Shown here piece after piece: positions 9,101 to 17,891 of a stretch of DNA of 64,000 nt. A program made the translations under genes and the position numbers. Positions within the stretch are counted from its first letter, which is position 1. Each line of letters begins with the position of its first letter. The notes under the pieces were generated by a model. That model was not told where the DNA came from. It did not search any database and was given only the letters and a program-made list of their open reading frames with translations. The DNA comes from Nocardia suismassiliense (GTDB lineage: Bacteria; Actinomycetota; Actinomycetes; Mycobacteriales; Mycobacteriaceae), in assembly GCF_900269665.1 (NCBI RefSeq), contig NZ_LT985361.1, positions 4,484,724-4,548,723 of the forward strand. Direction: 5' to 3'.

Positions 9101-12024
9101 CCATCACCTACCTGCAGGCGCACGGAACCGCGACCGCGCTCGGCGACCCCGTGGAGGTGCGCGCGCTCACCACCGCGTTCCGCCGCGCGGGTGACCGGAC
9201 CGGCTATTGCGCCCTGGGCTCGGTGAAAGGCAATGTCGGGCATCTGGATTCGGCGGCGGGCGTCACCGGTCTCATCGCCACGGTCCTCGCCATCGGGCAT
9301 CGGCGGATCCCCGGTGTCCTGCATTTCGAACGGCCGAACCCGGCGCTGAAGCTCGAGCAGAGCCCCTTCTATGTCAACTCCGACACCGTGGACTGGATCC
9401 CGCCGGAAGGTGTGCCCTGCCGGGCCGGGGTCAGTTCGTTCGGGATCGGCGGCACCAATGCCCATGTCGTCGTGGAGGAACCGCCGCAGGCGGCCGCCGC
9501 GGAGCCGGACGTTGGACCGCAGGTGCTGGTCGTGTCGGCGCGCGATGCCTCGGCGCTGACCGCGGCCTGCGCCGGGTTGGCCGCGCACTTGACCGCGGAA
9601 GACGTTGCGCCACTTGCGGATGTGGCCTACACCCTGCAGCGCGGTCGAACGGGCTTCGGTCATCGCCGGGCGGTGGTGAGTGCGGAGGCGCGGACGGCCG
9701 CCACCCTGCTCACGACGGCAGACGGCCCGTCGGTCTACCACGGCAGCACCCGACACCTGAAGCTCGCGTTCCTGTTCCCCGGCGTCGGCACCCAGCATCC
9801 CGGCATGGGAGCGGAACTGTATGCGGCACAACCGGTTTATCGCGCTTGCCTGGACGAATGCGCGGAGTTGTTCGATACCGCCCTCGGCACCGACCTCCGG
9901 TCGCTGCTGTTCGCCGCCGGGCAGCGGGAGTCGGCGGCGACCGCGCTGCTGCGGCCTTCGCTGAACATGGCGAGCATCGTCGCGACGGAGCTCGGTGTGG
10001 CCGCGCTGTTGCGTTCCTGGGGTATTCACCCGTCGGCACTGTTCGGGCTCAGTCTCGGTGAGTGCACCGCCGCCTACCTCGCCGGCGTGCTCGATCTGGC
10101 CGACCTGGTCCGCTTGGTGAGCGTGCGGGGCCGGCTGTGCGACGACCTGCCGCCCAACGCGATGATCACCGTGCCGCTGGCCGAGGACGACGTGCGGCCG
10201 CTGCTCGGCGACGCGCTCTCGGTGGCCGTGGTCAACGGCGCCCGCAACTGCGTGGTTTCCGGGCTGTCGGACGACATCGAACGATTCGAGCAGACGCTGC
10301 GCCGCGACGGGGTCAAGTCTCGCCGCGTGCCCGTCTCCTTCGCCTCGCACTCCGTCGTCATGGATCAGGTAGTCGGCGAATTAGCTAGGGAGAGCGCGCA
10401 ATTGAACCAGGAGGCACCGCAGATCCCGCTCGTCTCCGGACGGACGGGCACCTGGATGAGTACCGAACAGCCTCCTGATCCCGACCACTGGGCGCGCCAT
10501 CTCCGCCACACGGTTCGCTTCGCCGACGGCCTGAGCACCCTGCTGAGTGACCCCGAGCGGGCATTGCTGGAGATCGGGCCAGGGCAGACGCTCACGCACC
10601 TCGTGCAGTCCCATCCGGACTGCGGCGAAGAGCGCGTCGTCCTGCCGACGATGGTGCCGGGCGAAGCCGAACCGGCGGTGCTGTCCGGCGTGCTGGCGCA
10701 ATTATGGTGTCACGGAGTGGATATCGATTGGGACGGTGTTCATCGAGGGGCGCGGCGGCGCCGTGTTCCATTGCCCACCTACCCTTTCCGTCGTACCGCG
10801 CAGACGTCGGCGAACCCAGTGCAAGAGGCCCCGGTGGCGGCCGATCCGGCGCCGCAGGGGACCGAGCAGGTGCTCGGGGAGATCTGGTGCGAGCTGATCG
10901 GCGTGCGGACCGTATCAGCGGCCGACGACTTCTTCCGGGCCGGCGGCGATTCGCAGCTGGCGGTCGCCTTCCGGGCTCGGGTCCGCGAACGACTCGGCGT
11001 CGAGATCTCGGCCCACGCCTTGCTGCAACATCCCACTTTCGGCGCCCTGCTCGACCATGTCCGACCACGCGAGACGCGCAGCCACCCCCTGCTGATCACC
11101 CTGCGCTCGGGCGCCCCCGGCCGGATTCCGCTGTTCCTGGTGCAGTCGATCGGCGGCACCGTGTACTCCTATCGGGCACTCACCGAACTACTCGACCCCG
11201 CCCGGGCGGTGCACGCCTTCCGCGCCTGCGGGCTCGAACCCGGTGAACCGATTCCGAATACGGTCGCCGACATCGCGTCCCGCAACATCGAGGAACTGCG
11301 CGCCGCCCACCCCTCCGGTCCTTACGTGCTCGGCGGCCATTCCTCGGGCGGGCTGATCGCCGACGAGATGGCTCGCCAGCTGTTGGCCGCCGGGCACGAA
11401 GTGCCGTTGGTGGTCATGATCGACACCGTGGCAGTGCGCGACCCGCAGCGACTGGAACTGCGCGACGCCGAGGACGTGCTCGCGGTCTTCGAAGCCTTCC
11501 GCGACATCGCACCGCACGTCTGGGAATCGTTCCGGGACGCCATGCGCACCGATCCGTGCGTGCGGGACGTCGTCGTCACGACCAATCGGGCGATCCACGC
11601 CTACACACCGACACCGATCAATACCGACCTGCTGTTCCTCAAGGCGCACGACCGCGATCCCGTATTGAGTCCCGACCCAGATGTCTCATGGGCCACCATG
11701 TTCGACGGCGAGGTAAGCGTGTCGACGGTCTCCGGAAACCATATGACGGTCCTCGAACCTCCGCATGTGCAGTCGATCGCCGCCTACATCGAACGCGCGT
11801 TGCACACCCTCGACGCCACCGATGGTCCGCCGGCGCCGATCGATGACAGCCTGCCGTCCGAGAGTCTCGACGGTGGCATACCGGAGATACGCATGGTGAC
11901 ACCATCCGGGTTGCGCATCGAACTGGATGGACTCACCTTCGGTCAGCTGACCCAGCTGATCACTCAGCTCGCGGGCCTAGAGCCCGACACCTCTCGACGC
12001 TCAGCCCCCGGCACCGGCGACTGA
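3145..12024 (+). CDS. Hybrid NRPS/PKS megasynthase, T-C-A-A-T-KS-AT-T-TE
   Basis: A 2,959-residue multidomain enzyme starting at GTG 3145 after GAGAGG. Carrier domain with phosphopantetheine Ser59 in the unusual context AVGTTSL; condensation domain about 115-560 with HHIAVDG at 247-253; adenylation domain 1 about 579-1080 (YTSGSSGHPKG from 738, K1071); adenylation domain 2 about 1093-1590 (YTSGTTGTPKG from 1250, K1579); carrier Ser1635 (DAGGTS); ketosynthase from 1699 with C1857, H1993 and H2033; acyltransferase with S2303 in GLSLGE and FASH at 2399-2402; carrier Ser2603 (AGGDS); thioesterase with S2733 (GHSSGG) and H2866. No ketoreductase, dehydratase or enoylreductase is present, so the extended beta-keto should be kept. 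The two adenylation domains are adjacent with no carrier between them, and the first carrier has no adenylation domain before it. Hand-aligned pocket residues: A1 D-P-Y-W-W-G-G-I-L-K, A2 D-I-A-C-A-G-G-V-L-K. Product unknown. Confidence 0.93.
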   Translation: MTTFDEVTDCDNACVAHPAEYVNGQVDELDARLLDVVSKVLRSPTVGMDDDFFAVGTTSLDIARLVHRLRREFGRTVSVRDVYDHPSPAGVARLLRASAERNNTGVAMPAVLAVTSRPERIPLSSGQRQLWYLNRTGVGATYHMALSIRVRSRLDGAALQAALHDVVARHESLRTHIRVLDGQPWQVVVAAADARSRCEIRDTTAEQVAEMVAELAAPPFDLAAELPLRAMLLQIGPQESIVALVVHHIAVDGWSIAPLCRDLAAAYSARAAGRAPRFADLPVQYADFALWQATVFGGGASTDAAADEQLRFWTQALAGLPPELPGQTDHPRPVAGESMAGTLVAAWPASLLRNIRDLAGAHRATVFMVLQAGLAAVLTERGAGTDIALGTGVAGRVDPVLEDLVGFFVNAVVLRVDTSGKPAFAELLDRVRSATLGAFDHQDVPFGQVVERLRPARVAGRNPLFQISMVVQNMPWPDIRMADAPAEVELLPYPRAKFDLLLEFWEKPDTATEYGEMVCHAEYNLDLFDEQTVAEIVDRLRAVLVAATADPCLPIDELAQGHSTGSAASRGSGAALDVETPLAYLFERQVAATPDAIAVNGPEGHLTFQELDEQANRLARLLVDQGAAPETLVGIALSRSLNLVVAIVAVVKTGAAYLPLDPTYPSDRIAWLITDAAPVAVLTDGTGLQHFSAQNRVTVVNLDSAETARRLAAEDSAAMTDAQRRGVLHGDSLAYVMYTSGSSGHPKGVMTTQADVAGRVLDSHFAHSVHRRVLLHTPYGFDPASYELWMPLLSGGQTVLGPSGRPEVAALARSIVGGRVTAMWATASLFQLLAQEDPGCLAGVQEVWTGGEAVPPEAVRQVLSACPHTVVVDGYGPTEATILATCYRMRRVEDVPTSVPIGRGLDGVRAYVLDTTLRPVETGSAGELYLGGTGLARGYLRRPGLTAGRFVACPFGPDGARMYRSGDLVRERPDGALEYLGRVDVQMKIRGNLVAPQEVEAAMTRHPLVGHAVAVGHGTSPLDRRMVGYFTAEGTVDIEALRRRLAAELPEPLVPDLLIQLDRIPVNAHGKTDRRALEQRPFSRAGAAGGPGSLADLFEAQVAARGAAVAVCDPDGDWTYRQINARANQLARLLTASGAASERVVAVALPRGSLLITTLIAVAKTGAAYLPIDLDYPQARIEFMLADARPTLTVTLTGQRAAVAVDSSVQAIALDDPGTVRDWAGQPDHNLAEAELLVPPRLEHPAYVTYTSGTTGTPKGVVNTRRGLAALVRAFADRQVGSTDSRVLQFASPSFDIMLAELCMSLLSGGVLVIAATERLLPGPPLIEVCAREQVTHLCVVPTVLSALRPADLPSVRTIAVGGEALPPAVLDRWARGRRLFNGYGPSENTVLATFAGPLPPSVTPSIGPPTPGTDCHVLDPSLTEVPAGEVGELYLAGTKLARGYLNRPGLTGQRFVACPFGPPGARMYRTGDRVRRRPDGAFEFVGRVDDQIQLHGLRVELGEIEAALSAHPAIESCAVLAREDTPGVKRLVAYAVSADPGLPRPEELREYLGKTLPASTVPSLYVELPKLPRTPNGKLDREALPIPPHTTASRPAQVRQPKSLSARLQRIWCEVLAIETVDLDVGFFDAGGTSMLAVRLCALLTERIGVEVAVTDLFQYSTIERLAEHLAVQVTDRDAAEEPAENAGVPTDVAADVPAIAIIGMAGRFPGAGNIDELWKLLCDRKEGLEHGPSDGRPGQVATTGMPPHATAFDAEFFGYNPADARALDAQLRLFLETAWAALEHAGYGAREAGRPVGVFAGSGLPYEWLRNAAGVTGAGSSDMRVGLGNPLQLLTAHVASKLGLRGPALTINTACSTSLVAVHLAGQSLLDGHCALALAGGVSLPSAGADGYRYEDGGILSPDGRCRPFDARAHGTVSAGGAGIVVLKRLKDALAENDTVYAVIRGSAVNNDGGRAVGFTAPSVDGQIEVLTAAYAAAAIDPATITYLQAHGTATALGDPVEVRALTTAFRRAGDRTGYCALGSVKGNVGHLDSAAGVTGLIATVLAIGHRRIPGVLHFERPNPALKLEQSPFYVNSDTVDWIPPEGVPCRAGVSSFGIGGTNAHVVVEEPPQAAAAEPDVGPQVLVVSARDASALTAACAGLAAHLTAEDVAPLADVAYTLQRGRTGFGHRRAVVSAEARTAATLLTTADGPSVYHGSTRHLKLAFLFPGVGTQHPGMGAELYAAQPVYRACLDECAELFDTALGTDLRSLLFAAGQRESAATALLRPSLNMASIVATELGVAALLRSWGIHPSALFGLSLGECTAAYLAGVLDLADLVRLVSVRGRLCDDLPPNAMITVPLAEDDVRPLLGDALSVAVVNGARNCVVSGLSDDIERFEQTLRRDGVKSRRVPVSFASHSVVMDQVVGELARESAQLNQEAPQIPLVSGRTGTWMSTEQPPDPDHWARHLRHTVRFADGLSTLLSDPERALLEIGPGQTLTHLVQSHPDCGEERVVLPTMVPGEAEPAVLSGVLAQLWCHGVDIDWDGVHRGARRRRVPLPTYPFRRTAQTSANPVQEAPVAADPAPQGTEQVLGEIWCELIGVRTVSAADDFFRAGGDSQLAVAFRARVRERLGVEISAHALLQHPTFGALLDHVRPRETRSHPLLITLRSGAPGRIPLFLVQSIGGTVYSYRALTELLDPARAVHAFRACGLEPGEPIPNTVADIASRNIEELRAAHPSGPYVLGGHSSGGLIADEMARQLLAAGHEVPLVVMIDTVAVRDPQRLELRDAEDVLAVFEAFRDIAPHVWESFRDAMRTDPCVRDVVVTTNRAIHAYTPTPINTDLLFLKAHDRDPVLSPDPDVSWATMFDGEVSVSTVSGNHMTVLEPPHVQSIAAYIERALHTLDATDGPPAPIDDSLPSESLDGGIPEIRMVTPSGLRIELDGLTFGQLTQLITQLAGLEPDTSRRSAPGTGD

Positions 12025-12061
12025 ACAAACCTGTACACCCCCGACGGAGGCGCGATCCGCG

Positions 12062-12808
12062 ATGACAACCGACAACGACCAATTCACCGAGTACGGTGCG
12101 CATTACGATGCCACCGAGCAATGGCCGCTGCGCTCGCAACTCGAAGCGCCCAGCTTCCTCGCCGTCCTCGGCGATCTGACCGGACGCTCGATCCTGGACG
12201 CGGGCTGCGGCAGCGGGTTCTACCTGCGCCGCTACGCCCAACTGCACGCCGGACGGCTCATCGGCCTGGATCCCTCCGCGGGCATGCTTGCCGTCGCCCG
12301 CGCGCAGGCCGAAACCGCCCGGCTCGAAACAACTTTCGTGCAAGCCGGGCTCGCCGAGGCGGGCCGCTTCGGCCCCGTCGACCTCGTCACCGCGGTCTAC
12401 GTGCTGCCATACGCCACCTCGCTGAACGAACTCGCCGCCATGTGCCGCGGCGCGGCCGACGCGCTGCGGCCCGGCGGCCGATTCGTCGCTTTCGCGCTGA
12501 ACCCCGACTTCGCGCCCGACCCCGAGTACTACCGACCATACGGATTCACCCTCGACGCGAAAACCGAACCGGGAGAAGGACAACCGGTCGTGCTCGCCTC
12601 CCACCTCTTCGACCCGCCCGCTCAGGTCGTAGCCCACCGATGGTCCAGGCAAGCCCACGACAACGCCCTGCGCGACGCCGGATTCCAGTCCATCACCTGG
12701 GCGGCGCCGAGCCCCACCGAGGCGGGTATCGCCGAACACGGCGCGGCGTTCTGGGCGGACTACGTGAACTGCCCGCATGCCCTCATCGTCAGCGCCGACC
12801 GGCCCTGA
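12062..12808 (+). CDS. Class I SAM-dependent methyltransferase (tailoring)
   Basis: A 248-residue methyltransferase of the small-molecule type. SAM motif I is ILDAGCGSGFYL at about 44-55, then IGLDPS (acidic residue after strand 2) and LRPGGRFVAFAL near 140. The start ATG has GGAGG at 12046-12050, 11 bases upstream. It lies 37 bases after the megasynthase stop and 25 bases before the FAD oxidoreductase, so it is very probably co-transcribed. It probably methylates N, O or C of the released product or a precursor; the acceptor cannot be read from the sequence. Confidence 0.85.
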   Translation: MTTDNDQFTEYGAHYDATEQWPLRSQLEAPSFLAVLGDLTGRSILDAGCGSGFYLRRYAQLHAGRLIGLDPSAGMLAVARAQAETARLETTFVQAGLAEAGRFGPVDLVTAVYVLPYATSLNELAAMCRGAADALRPGGRFVAFALNPDFAPDPEYYRPYGFTLDAKTEPGEGQPVVLASHLFDPPAQVVAHRWSRQAHDNALRDAGFQSITWAAPSPTEAGIAEHGAAFWADYVNCPHALIVSADRP

Positions 12809-12833
12809 CGCCAGCGACGAGACGAGGCCGGCC

Positions 12834-14153
12834 ATGCCACCACCATCCGATACACACGACGTCATCGTCGTCGGCGCCGGGATCTCGGGATTGACCGCCG
12901 CGATCGCGTTGCAAGCCAGGGGCTTTCAAGTGCGGGTATTCGACAGTCGCGACACCGCGGGCGGGCTGTGCGGCACCCACGTCATCGACGGCTACGAATT
13001 CACCATCGCCTGCAACGACTTCGGCGCCGCGTTCGAACAAGCCATGGGCGAACTCGGCGTCGATATCGCCTTTCACCATCCACGCTCGCTGCTGTGCACC
13101 GAACGCGCCACCTACTCGCTGCCCGTTCGACTGGCATCGGTGCGGCCGTTTCTCCCAGTGGGACCAGATCTACTCCGGTTCCTGCGCGCGCTGCGCGGCA
13201 TCCAACGACGCGGCGAGCCGGTGTTCGTCGCCGACCTGCTCGACCGCGCGGTCAAGGGCCGCGAGTTCGCCGATTTCGTCGCCACGGTCTGCTGGGCCTT
13301 CGGCAGCCCGCCCCGCCGGTTCCGCGCCGACATGTTCGCGGCCCTGTTCGCCAGAGACCTCGGCTACGGCTACGACCACCCCGTCACCCCGATCGGCGGC
13401 ACCGCGACCCTCGCCGACCGCATGGCCCGGCGGCTACTCGACCTCGGCGGACACCTCGACCTCGGCGTCACGGTCACCGACATCTCCCACGGGCACGGAC
13501 CGAAAACGATCAGCACCGACCACGGCGTCCACCACACTCGCCACGTGGTCTCAAGTCAGCGGCGACTCGATCGTTATCCGTCCGATGCCGAGCCTGGACT
13601 GTCCGTCGCCACCATGCACATCGCCACCGCGCCTGACACTCCGTTCCCCGAAGACGTGCACACCGTCATGCACGTTCCCGCCGGTCTCCCCGGCTTGCTG
13701 GCCCGGCTCGACGCGGGGGAGTTGCCCACCACCTTCGCGTTCAACGTCTTCCCCTGCGACCTGCCCGGCGAACGGAATTACCGGTCCTTCAACGCCTATC
13801 TGATGTGCCCGCGCGGCACGGACGACCTCGACTCCGCCGACCGTGACCACATCCAGGCCTACATGTTCGACCGCATCGACACCATGCTGCCCGGCTTCGT
13901 CCCGACGATCCGCTACCACCGGCTTGTCGCACCGCACGAATTCCAGAAACTGCACGGCCTTTCCAGCACCCTCGCCCCCGCCATCCTTCCGCCCGGCTTC
14001 ACCAAACCGGACAACTACGAACCCGAGCACGACATCTACTACGTCGGCAACACCGTCCAACCGCCGTGCGAGCACGCGGGCAGCGCGCTCGTGTCCGGAT
14101 TGCGGGTCGCCGAAGCCATCGCTGTCCGCGATGGATCCGACGCCCGCGGGTAA
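12834..14153 (+). CDS. FAD-dependent oxidoreductase, phytoene desaturase (CrtI)-like
   Basis: A 439-residue flavoprotein. The N-terminal dinucleotide fold VIVVGAGISGLTAAIAL (10-26) is followed by VFDSRDTAGGLCG, as in CrtI/amine-oxidase-type enzymes. The C-terminal YYVGNTVQPPCEHAGSAL segment matches the second FAD-contact region of CrtI-like desaturases. I chose ATG 12834 because GACGAGG precedes it; an upstream in-frame ATG at 12777 overlaps the methyltransferase. As last gene of the run it probably oxidises or desaturates the assembly-line product (for example C-C to C=C beside an amide or keto group). Substrate unknown. Confidence 0.85.
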   Translation: MPPPSDTHDVIVVGAGISGLTAAIALQARGFQVRVFDSRDTAGGLCGTHVIDGYEFTIACNDFGAAFEQAMGELGVDIAFHHPRSLLCTERATYSLPVRLASVRPFLPVGPDLLRFLRALRGIQRRGEPVFVADLLDRAVKGREFADFVATVCWAFGSPPRRFRADMFAALFARDLGYGYDHPVTPIGGTATLADRMARRLLDLGGHLDLGVTVTDISHGHGPKTISTDHGVHHTRHVVSSQRRLDRYPSDAEPGLSVATMHIATAPDTPFPEDVHTVMHVPAGLPGLLARLDAGELPTTFAFNVFPCDLPGERNYRSFNAYLMCPRGTDDLDSADRDHIQAYMFDRIDTMLPGFVPTIRYHRLVAPHEFQKLHGLSSTLAPAILPPGFTKPDNYEPEHDIYYVGNTVQPPCEHAGSALVSGLRVAEAIAVRDGSDARG

Positions 14154-14219
14154 GCGGTCTCGTCAGCGGTTGATCGCGGCTTCACTCGGATTTCGGTATA
14201 GCAAGACCGAGGGCCTGCG

Positions 14220-14237
14220 CCCAGAGTTGTGTCTGGG
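14220..14237. terminator. Weak hairpin between convergent genes
   Basis: CCCAGA (14220-14225), a 6-base loop, then TCTGGG (14232-14237). It lies in the 178-base gap between the FAD oxidoreductase and the convergent beta-glucosidase pseudogene. The stem is short and has no T-run, so a terminator role is tentative. Confidence 0.25.
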
Positions 14238-14331
14238 TGGAAATTGCAGCTCCCTGGGTGAAGTGTTCGATCATTCCGCCGAGTGCGGCTGCGGCAGCGG
14301 CCGAACAGGAAGAGCTGGTCGAGCAGCGGGA

Positions 14332-16716
14332 TCAGTAGATGTAGGCGGTGTGCGGGAGATCGGTGACCGAGGTTCCGACTTGCACGGTGAACGCGCCGGG
14401 TTCGGTCGCCCAGCCCGCGGCCGTCCAATGCTGGAAAGCGCGCTCGGGCAACGTAATCGGGACGGTTCGGGAATCCCCGGGAGCCAGGGTGACGGCGGTG
14501 AAGCCGGCCAGCCAGCGGACCGGTCGATCGACGGCACTATCCGGGCGCGAGAGATAGACCTGAACGACCTGTTTGCCGACGCGCTCTCCGGTGTTGCTGA
14601 CCGTGATCGAGAGCGTGCGCCCTTCGACGACGAGGTTCTCGGTCGACCAGGTCGTGTAGCCGAGGCCGTGGCCGAACGGGTAGGCCGGTTCGGTGCCCGC
14701 CCGCAACCACGCCCGGTAGCCGATGTGGATGCCTTCGCTGTAGTCGAGCACGCCGTCGACGGGCGAGGTGTTGAGCACCGGCACGTCGGCCATGGTCTTC
14801 GGCCAGGTCGTCGGCAGCCGGCCGCCGGGTTCGGCGGCACCGGTGAGCACGTCGGCCAGTGCCGTGCCGAACTCCTGTCCGGGGAACCAGGACAGCAGCA
14901 CCGCGGCCACGTCGTCGCGCCACGGCAGCTCCACCGGCGCACCGGAATTCACCACCACGACAGTGCGCGGGTTCACCGCGGCGACGGCGGCGACGAGCTC
15001 GTCCTGACGGCCGGGTAAGCGCAGGGAGACGCGGTCGACGCCCTCGCTCTCGATCTGTTCGGTGGTGCCGACCACGACGACGGCCACGTCGGCCGCGCGC
15101 GCCAGTTCGATCGCCGCGGCGAATTCCGCGTCGTCGTCCCGCTGCGGACGCCGGATACCGAGGGTCGCACCGAGAATGATGCCGAGGCCGGGCATCGCAT
15201 CCTCGATGCTGGTCACCAGTAACACGTCGACTTCCTCGCCGTCGGCGAGCGTTCGGGTCACGTGGCGCTGGGGTGGATTGAGCAGCGCTGCGGCCGGATC
15301 ACCGGAATCCAAGGCGACGTTCTCGTCGAGCACGGTCTGCCCGTCGATGTCGAGCCGGAGGTGGCCGACGCCGCCGAAACCGATCTGCCAGTCACCGGCC
15401 ATGTCGGCACGCAGACGCGTGCGCAGCTCGATGATGGTCGACTGGGCGGCGAGCGGGTCGCCGAGCAGCACGAGCCGGCTCGTGGTGCGATGCTCGGTGC
15501 CGAGCACCGTGTCACCGGTCAGGTACCGGGTGGACAGACCCGGCGCACCGGACTCGGGGTCGGTCATGAGCGGCAGTGGGATGGGAATCAGGTCCTCGCA
15601 CAGGTGCACGCCCGCGGTATGGGTCAACGGCAGTCGGCCGGTCAGCCCGTCGACCGGCGTGCTGGTGTGGCTGGGGATCACTGTCGCGCTGCCGCCGCCG
15701 AGGAGCCGAGGCAAGCCGGCCGACGGTCCGAGCAGGGCGACGGTGGTGTCCGGCGTCAGGGGTAGCACGCCGTCGTTGCGGACCAGAACCATCGCCTGCG
15801 CGGCGACCCGGCGGACCAGGTCCCGGGCCTGCTGGTCGCTGAAAACCGGTGGGGACTGCGGGGTTCCGTCCAGTGCGCCGACGCGCTGGGCGAAACGCAG
15901 GATGCGGCGCACCTTGTCGTCGATGGCGGACTCGGCGATCTTGCCCGCGCGCACCGCGGCCGCCAAGGGCGCGCCCCAGAGGTAGGGCGGGCCGGGCATG
16001 CACAGGTCGGTGCCCGCGGCCGCGCTCTCGGTGGTGCGGATGGCGGTCCAGTCCGAGACCACTACGCCGTCGAATCCTCATGTGCCCTTGAGTGGTTCGT
16101 CGAGCAGGGGGTTCTCGGTCATGGTGGCGCCGTTGACGGCGTTGTAGGAGTTCATGATCATCCAGGCGCCGGCCTCGACGGTCCGTTCGAACGGGTAGAG
16201 GTACAGCTCGCGCAACGCGCGGTCGTCGACGCGGACGTCGACGGTGAAGCGGTCGGTCTCGGAGTCATTGGCCACGTAGTGCTTCGGGCACGCGCTGACC
16301 CCGTGCGCCTGCACCGCACGCACATACGCCTCGGCCATCTCGGCGGTGAGCAGTGGGTCTTCGGAGAAACACTCGAAATGCCTGCCGCCCAAGGGCGAAC
16401 GGTGCAGGTTCATCGTCGGCCCGAGGACCGCGTAGACGTCTTTGCGGCGGGCTTCGGCGGCGATCAGCGCGCCGATCTCGGTGAGCAATTCCGGGTCCCA
16501 CGTCGCGGCGACAGCGGTGCCCGAGGGCAGGCTGACCGACGGATCGCGTTCGTCCCAGTTTTCGCCGCGCACGCCGGACGGGCCGTCGGACACCGGCATC
16601 TCGGCCAGCCCGATCGCGGGATCACCGGCCATCCGGAACAGACTCGCTCCGGAAATCAGCCGCAGCTTGCCGTCCAGGTCGAGCTCGGCGAGTAGTTGCT
16701 CGAGGTGGTTTTCCAT
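14332..16716 (-). pseudogene. GH3 beta-glucosidase with one in-frame TGA
   Basis: Read through, this is one continuous GH3 frame of about 794 codons. The N-terminal barrel starts MENHLEQLLAELDLDGKLRL and contains MPVSDGPSGVRG. A TGA at 16080-16078 stands where homologues have Trp: KGT-stop-GFDGVVVSDW instead of KGTWGFDG. The frame is unchanged across it, so this is a TGG-to-TGA nonsense change, not an indel. The expected nucleophile Asp (SDW) lies ten codons after the stop, so the short upstream product (212 residues) lacks it. Further on are a PA14-like insert (about 15250-15520), the second GH3 domain (GTTEQIESEG, FPGQEFG) and a C-terminal Fn3-like domain. No signal peptide is seen, so it would be cytoplasmic. 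It lies 22 bases after the hydrolase gene. A sequencing error or stop readthrough remain possible. Confidence 0.85.
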
Positions 16717-16738
16717 GAAGGATGCAGCCTTTCGTCGG

Positions 16739-17746
16739 TCAGCGGGTGATGGTGCTGGCCTGGTCGGACCAGTGCGGGTTGTGCAGCAGCTCGCCGGTGT
16801 CGGCGAGGAAGGCTTGGCGAGCGGCCTGATCGCCGCGCAGCCGGTCCATGAACCACGCGGTCAGGTAGCCGAGGTAGCGGTACACACCTTCGGTGCAGCT
16901 GTAATTGGTGCAGTCCGGCTGGCCTTGAATGTCGTTGTGCTGAGCGCCCACCAGCGCCGCACGCGCCTTGGGCAGGCCGGCGGGCAGCGCGTCGTAGTAC
17001 GCCTGCATCGACTGCATGCCGATCAGCGCCGGCGGAAGGGGCTGTGTCGCGGGGGATATGCCATCGGCCGAACCGTTGAGCAGCAGTACCGATCCCGTGG
17101 TCACCGCGGCGGGATCGATGCAGGCGCTGCGCCCGTCGACCAGGGGCAGCGTCGTACAGGCCGCGGACAACGGCATTTCCAGCGTTACGGCGGTGCTGAC
17201 GCCGCCGCGGGCGAGTGCGTTGAACGCGCCGAGGCCGCCCTGGGAGTGGCCCATCGCCCCAGCCGAGCGGGTGTCGAGTTTGCCGGCGAAGATGCTGTCC
17301 GGGTTGCTGTGCTGCCGGGTCAGGTACTCGACGGCGTCGAGCATCTGCCCGCCGGTGCCGGTGTCGGTCCGGTCGGCGGCGATGACCACGAATCCCCACG
17401 ACGCGAGATGCGCCAGCAAGTACGCGTACTCACGCGGGTGGGCCGAGGTGCCGTTGCCCCAGGTGATGATCGGGTGGGCGACGCCGCCGGCGCCGAGGTC
17501 GGCCGGATACCAGATGTCGTAGCTGTCGCCGGTGGCGGTACAGCAGTCGAGACCGGTGCGTTCGGCCACCGCCCAGGGGCCGGGCGGGTAGTAGGCGGCT
17601 TCGAGTTGTGCGGCGGGCTGATACGAGGGTGCCGCCGCTACGGGCGGCGCCGCGATCGAAACGCATGCCAGTAGCGCGATCGACGCCAGTGCGGCGCGCG
17701 TGGTGGTCCGGGGCAGCTCCGGCCCGGACCGGACAGTTCTGTTCAC
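16739..17746 (-). CDS. Exported alpha/beta hydrolase (chlorophyllase/cutinase-like esterase fold)
   Basis: A 335-residue protein starting at GTG 17746. An N-terminal signal peptide (basic start, hydrophobic ALASIALLACVSIAAPPVAAA, cleavage near AAA-PSY) is followed by a hydrolase domain. The nucleophile elbow is GHSQGG; a plausible acid is in NGSADG and the histidine in VGAQHND. Several cysteines could form disulfides after export. It is probably an esterase or lipase on an unknown extracellular substrate. It is the first gene of a two-gene run with the broken beta-glucosidase and diverges from the XRE regulator with 145 bases between starts. Confidence 0.78.
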   Translation of the reverse strand: MNRTVRSGPELPRTTTRAALASIALLACVSIAAPPVAAAPSYQPAAQLEAAYYPPGPWAVAERTGLDCCTATGDSYDIWYPADLGAGGVAHPIITWGNGTSAHPREYAYLLAHLASWGFVVIAADRTDTGTGGQMLDAVEYLTRQHSNPDSIFAGKLDTRSAGAMGHSQGGLGAFNALARGGVSTAVTLEMPLSAACTTLPLVDGRSACIDPAAVTTGSVLLLNGSADGISPATQPLPPALIGMQSMQAYYDALPAGLPKARAALVGAQHNDIQGQPDCTNYSCTEGVYRYLGYLTAWFMDRLRGDQAARQAFLADTGELLHNPHWSDQASTITR

Positions 17747-17891
17747 GGTTTCGGACGATAGGTCGGCGAACAGTCGCGCCGGACGGGTCGAACCCGTCTT
17801 GCAGACAGTTGCAGACACCGCACACCGGGTAGCGGCGGCGACGTATTGTCGAGGTGATGAACGAGTTGGCCCGCACTGGCGCGGACCTCGA

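Noticed and set aside
3145..14153. Siderophore (nocobactin-like) assignment for the NRPS cluster
   Set aside because: No salicylate or isochorismate genes, no cyclisation domains and no siderophore transport genes are seen.
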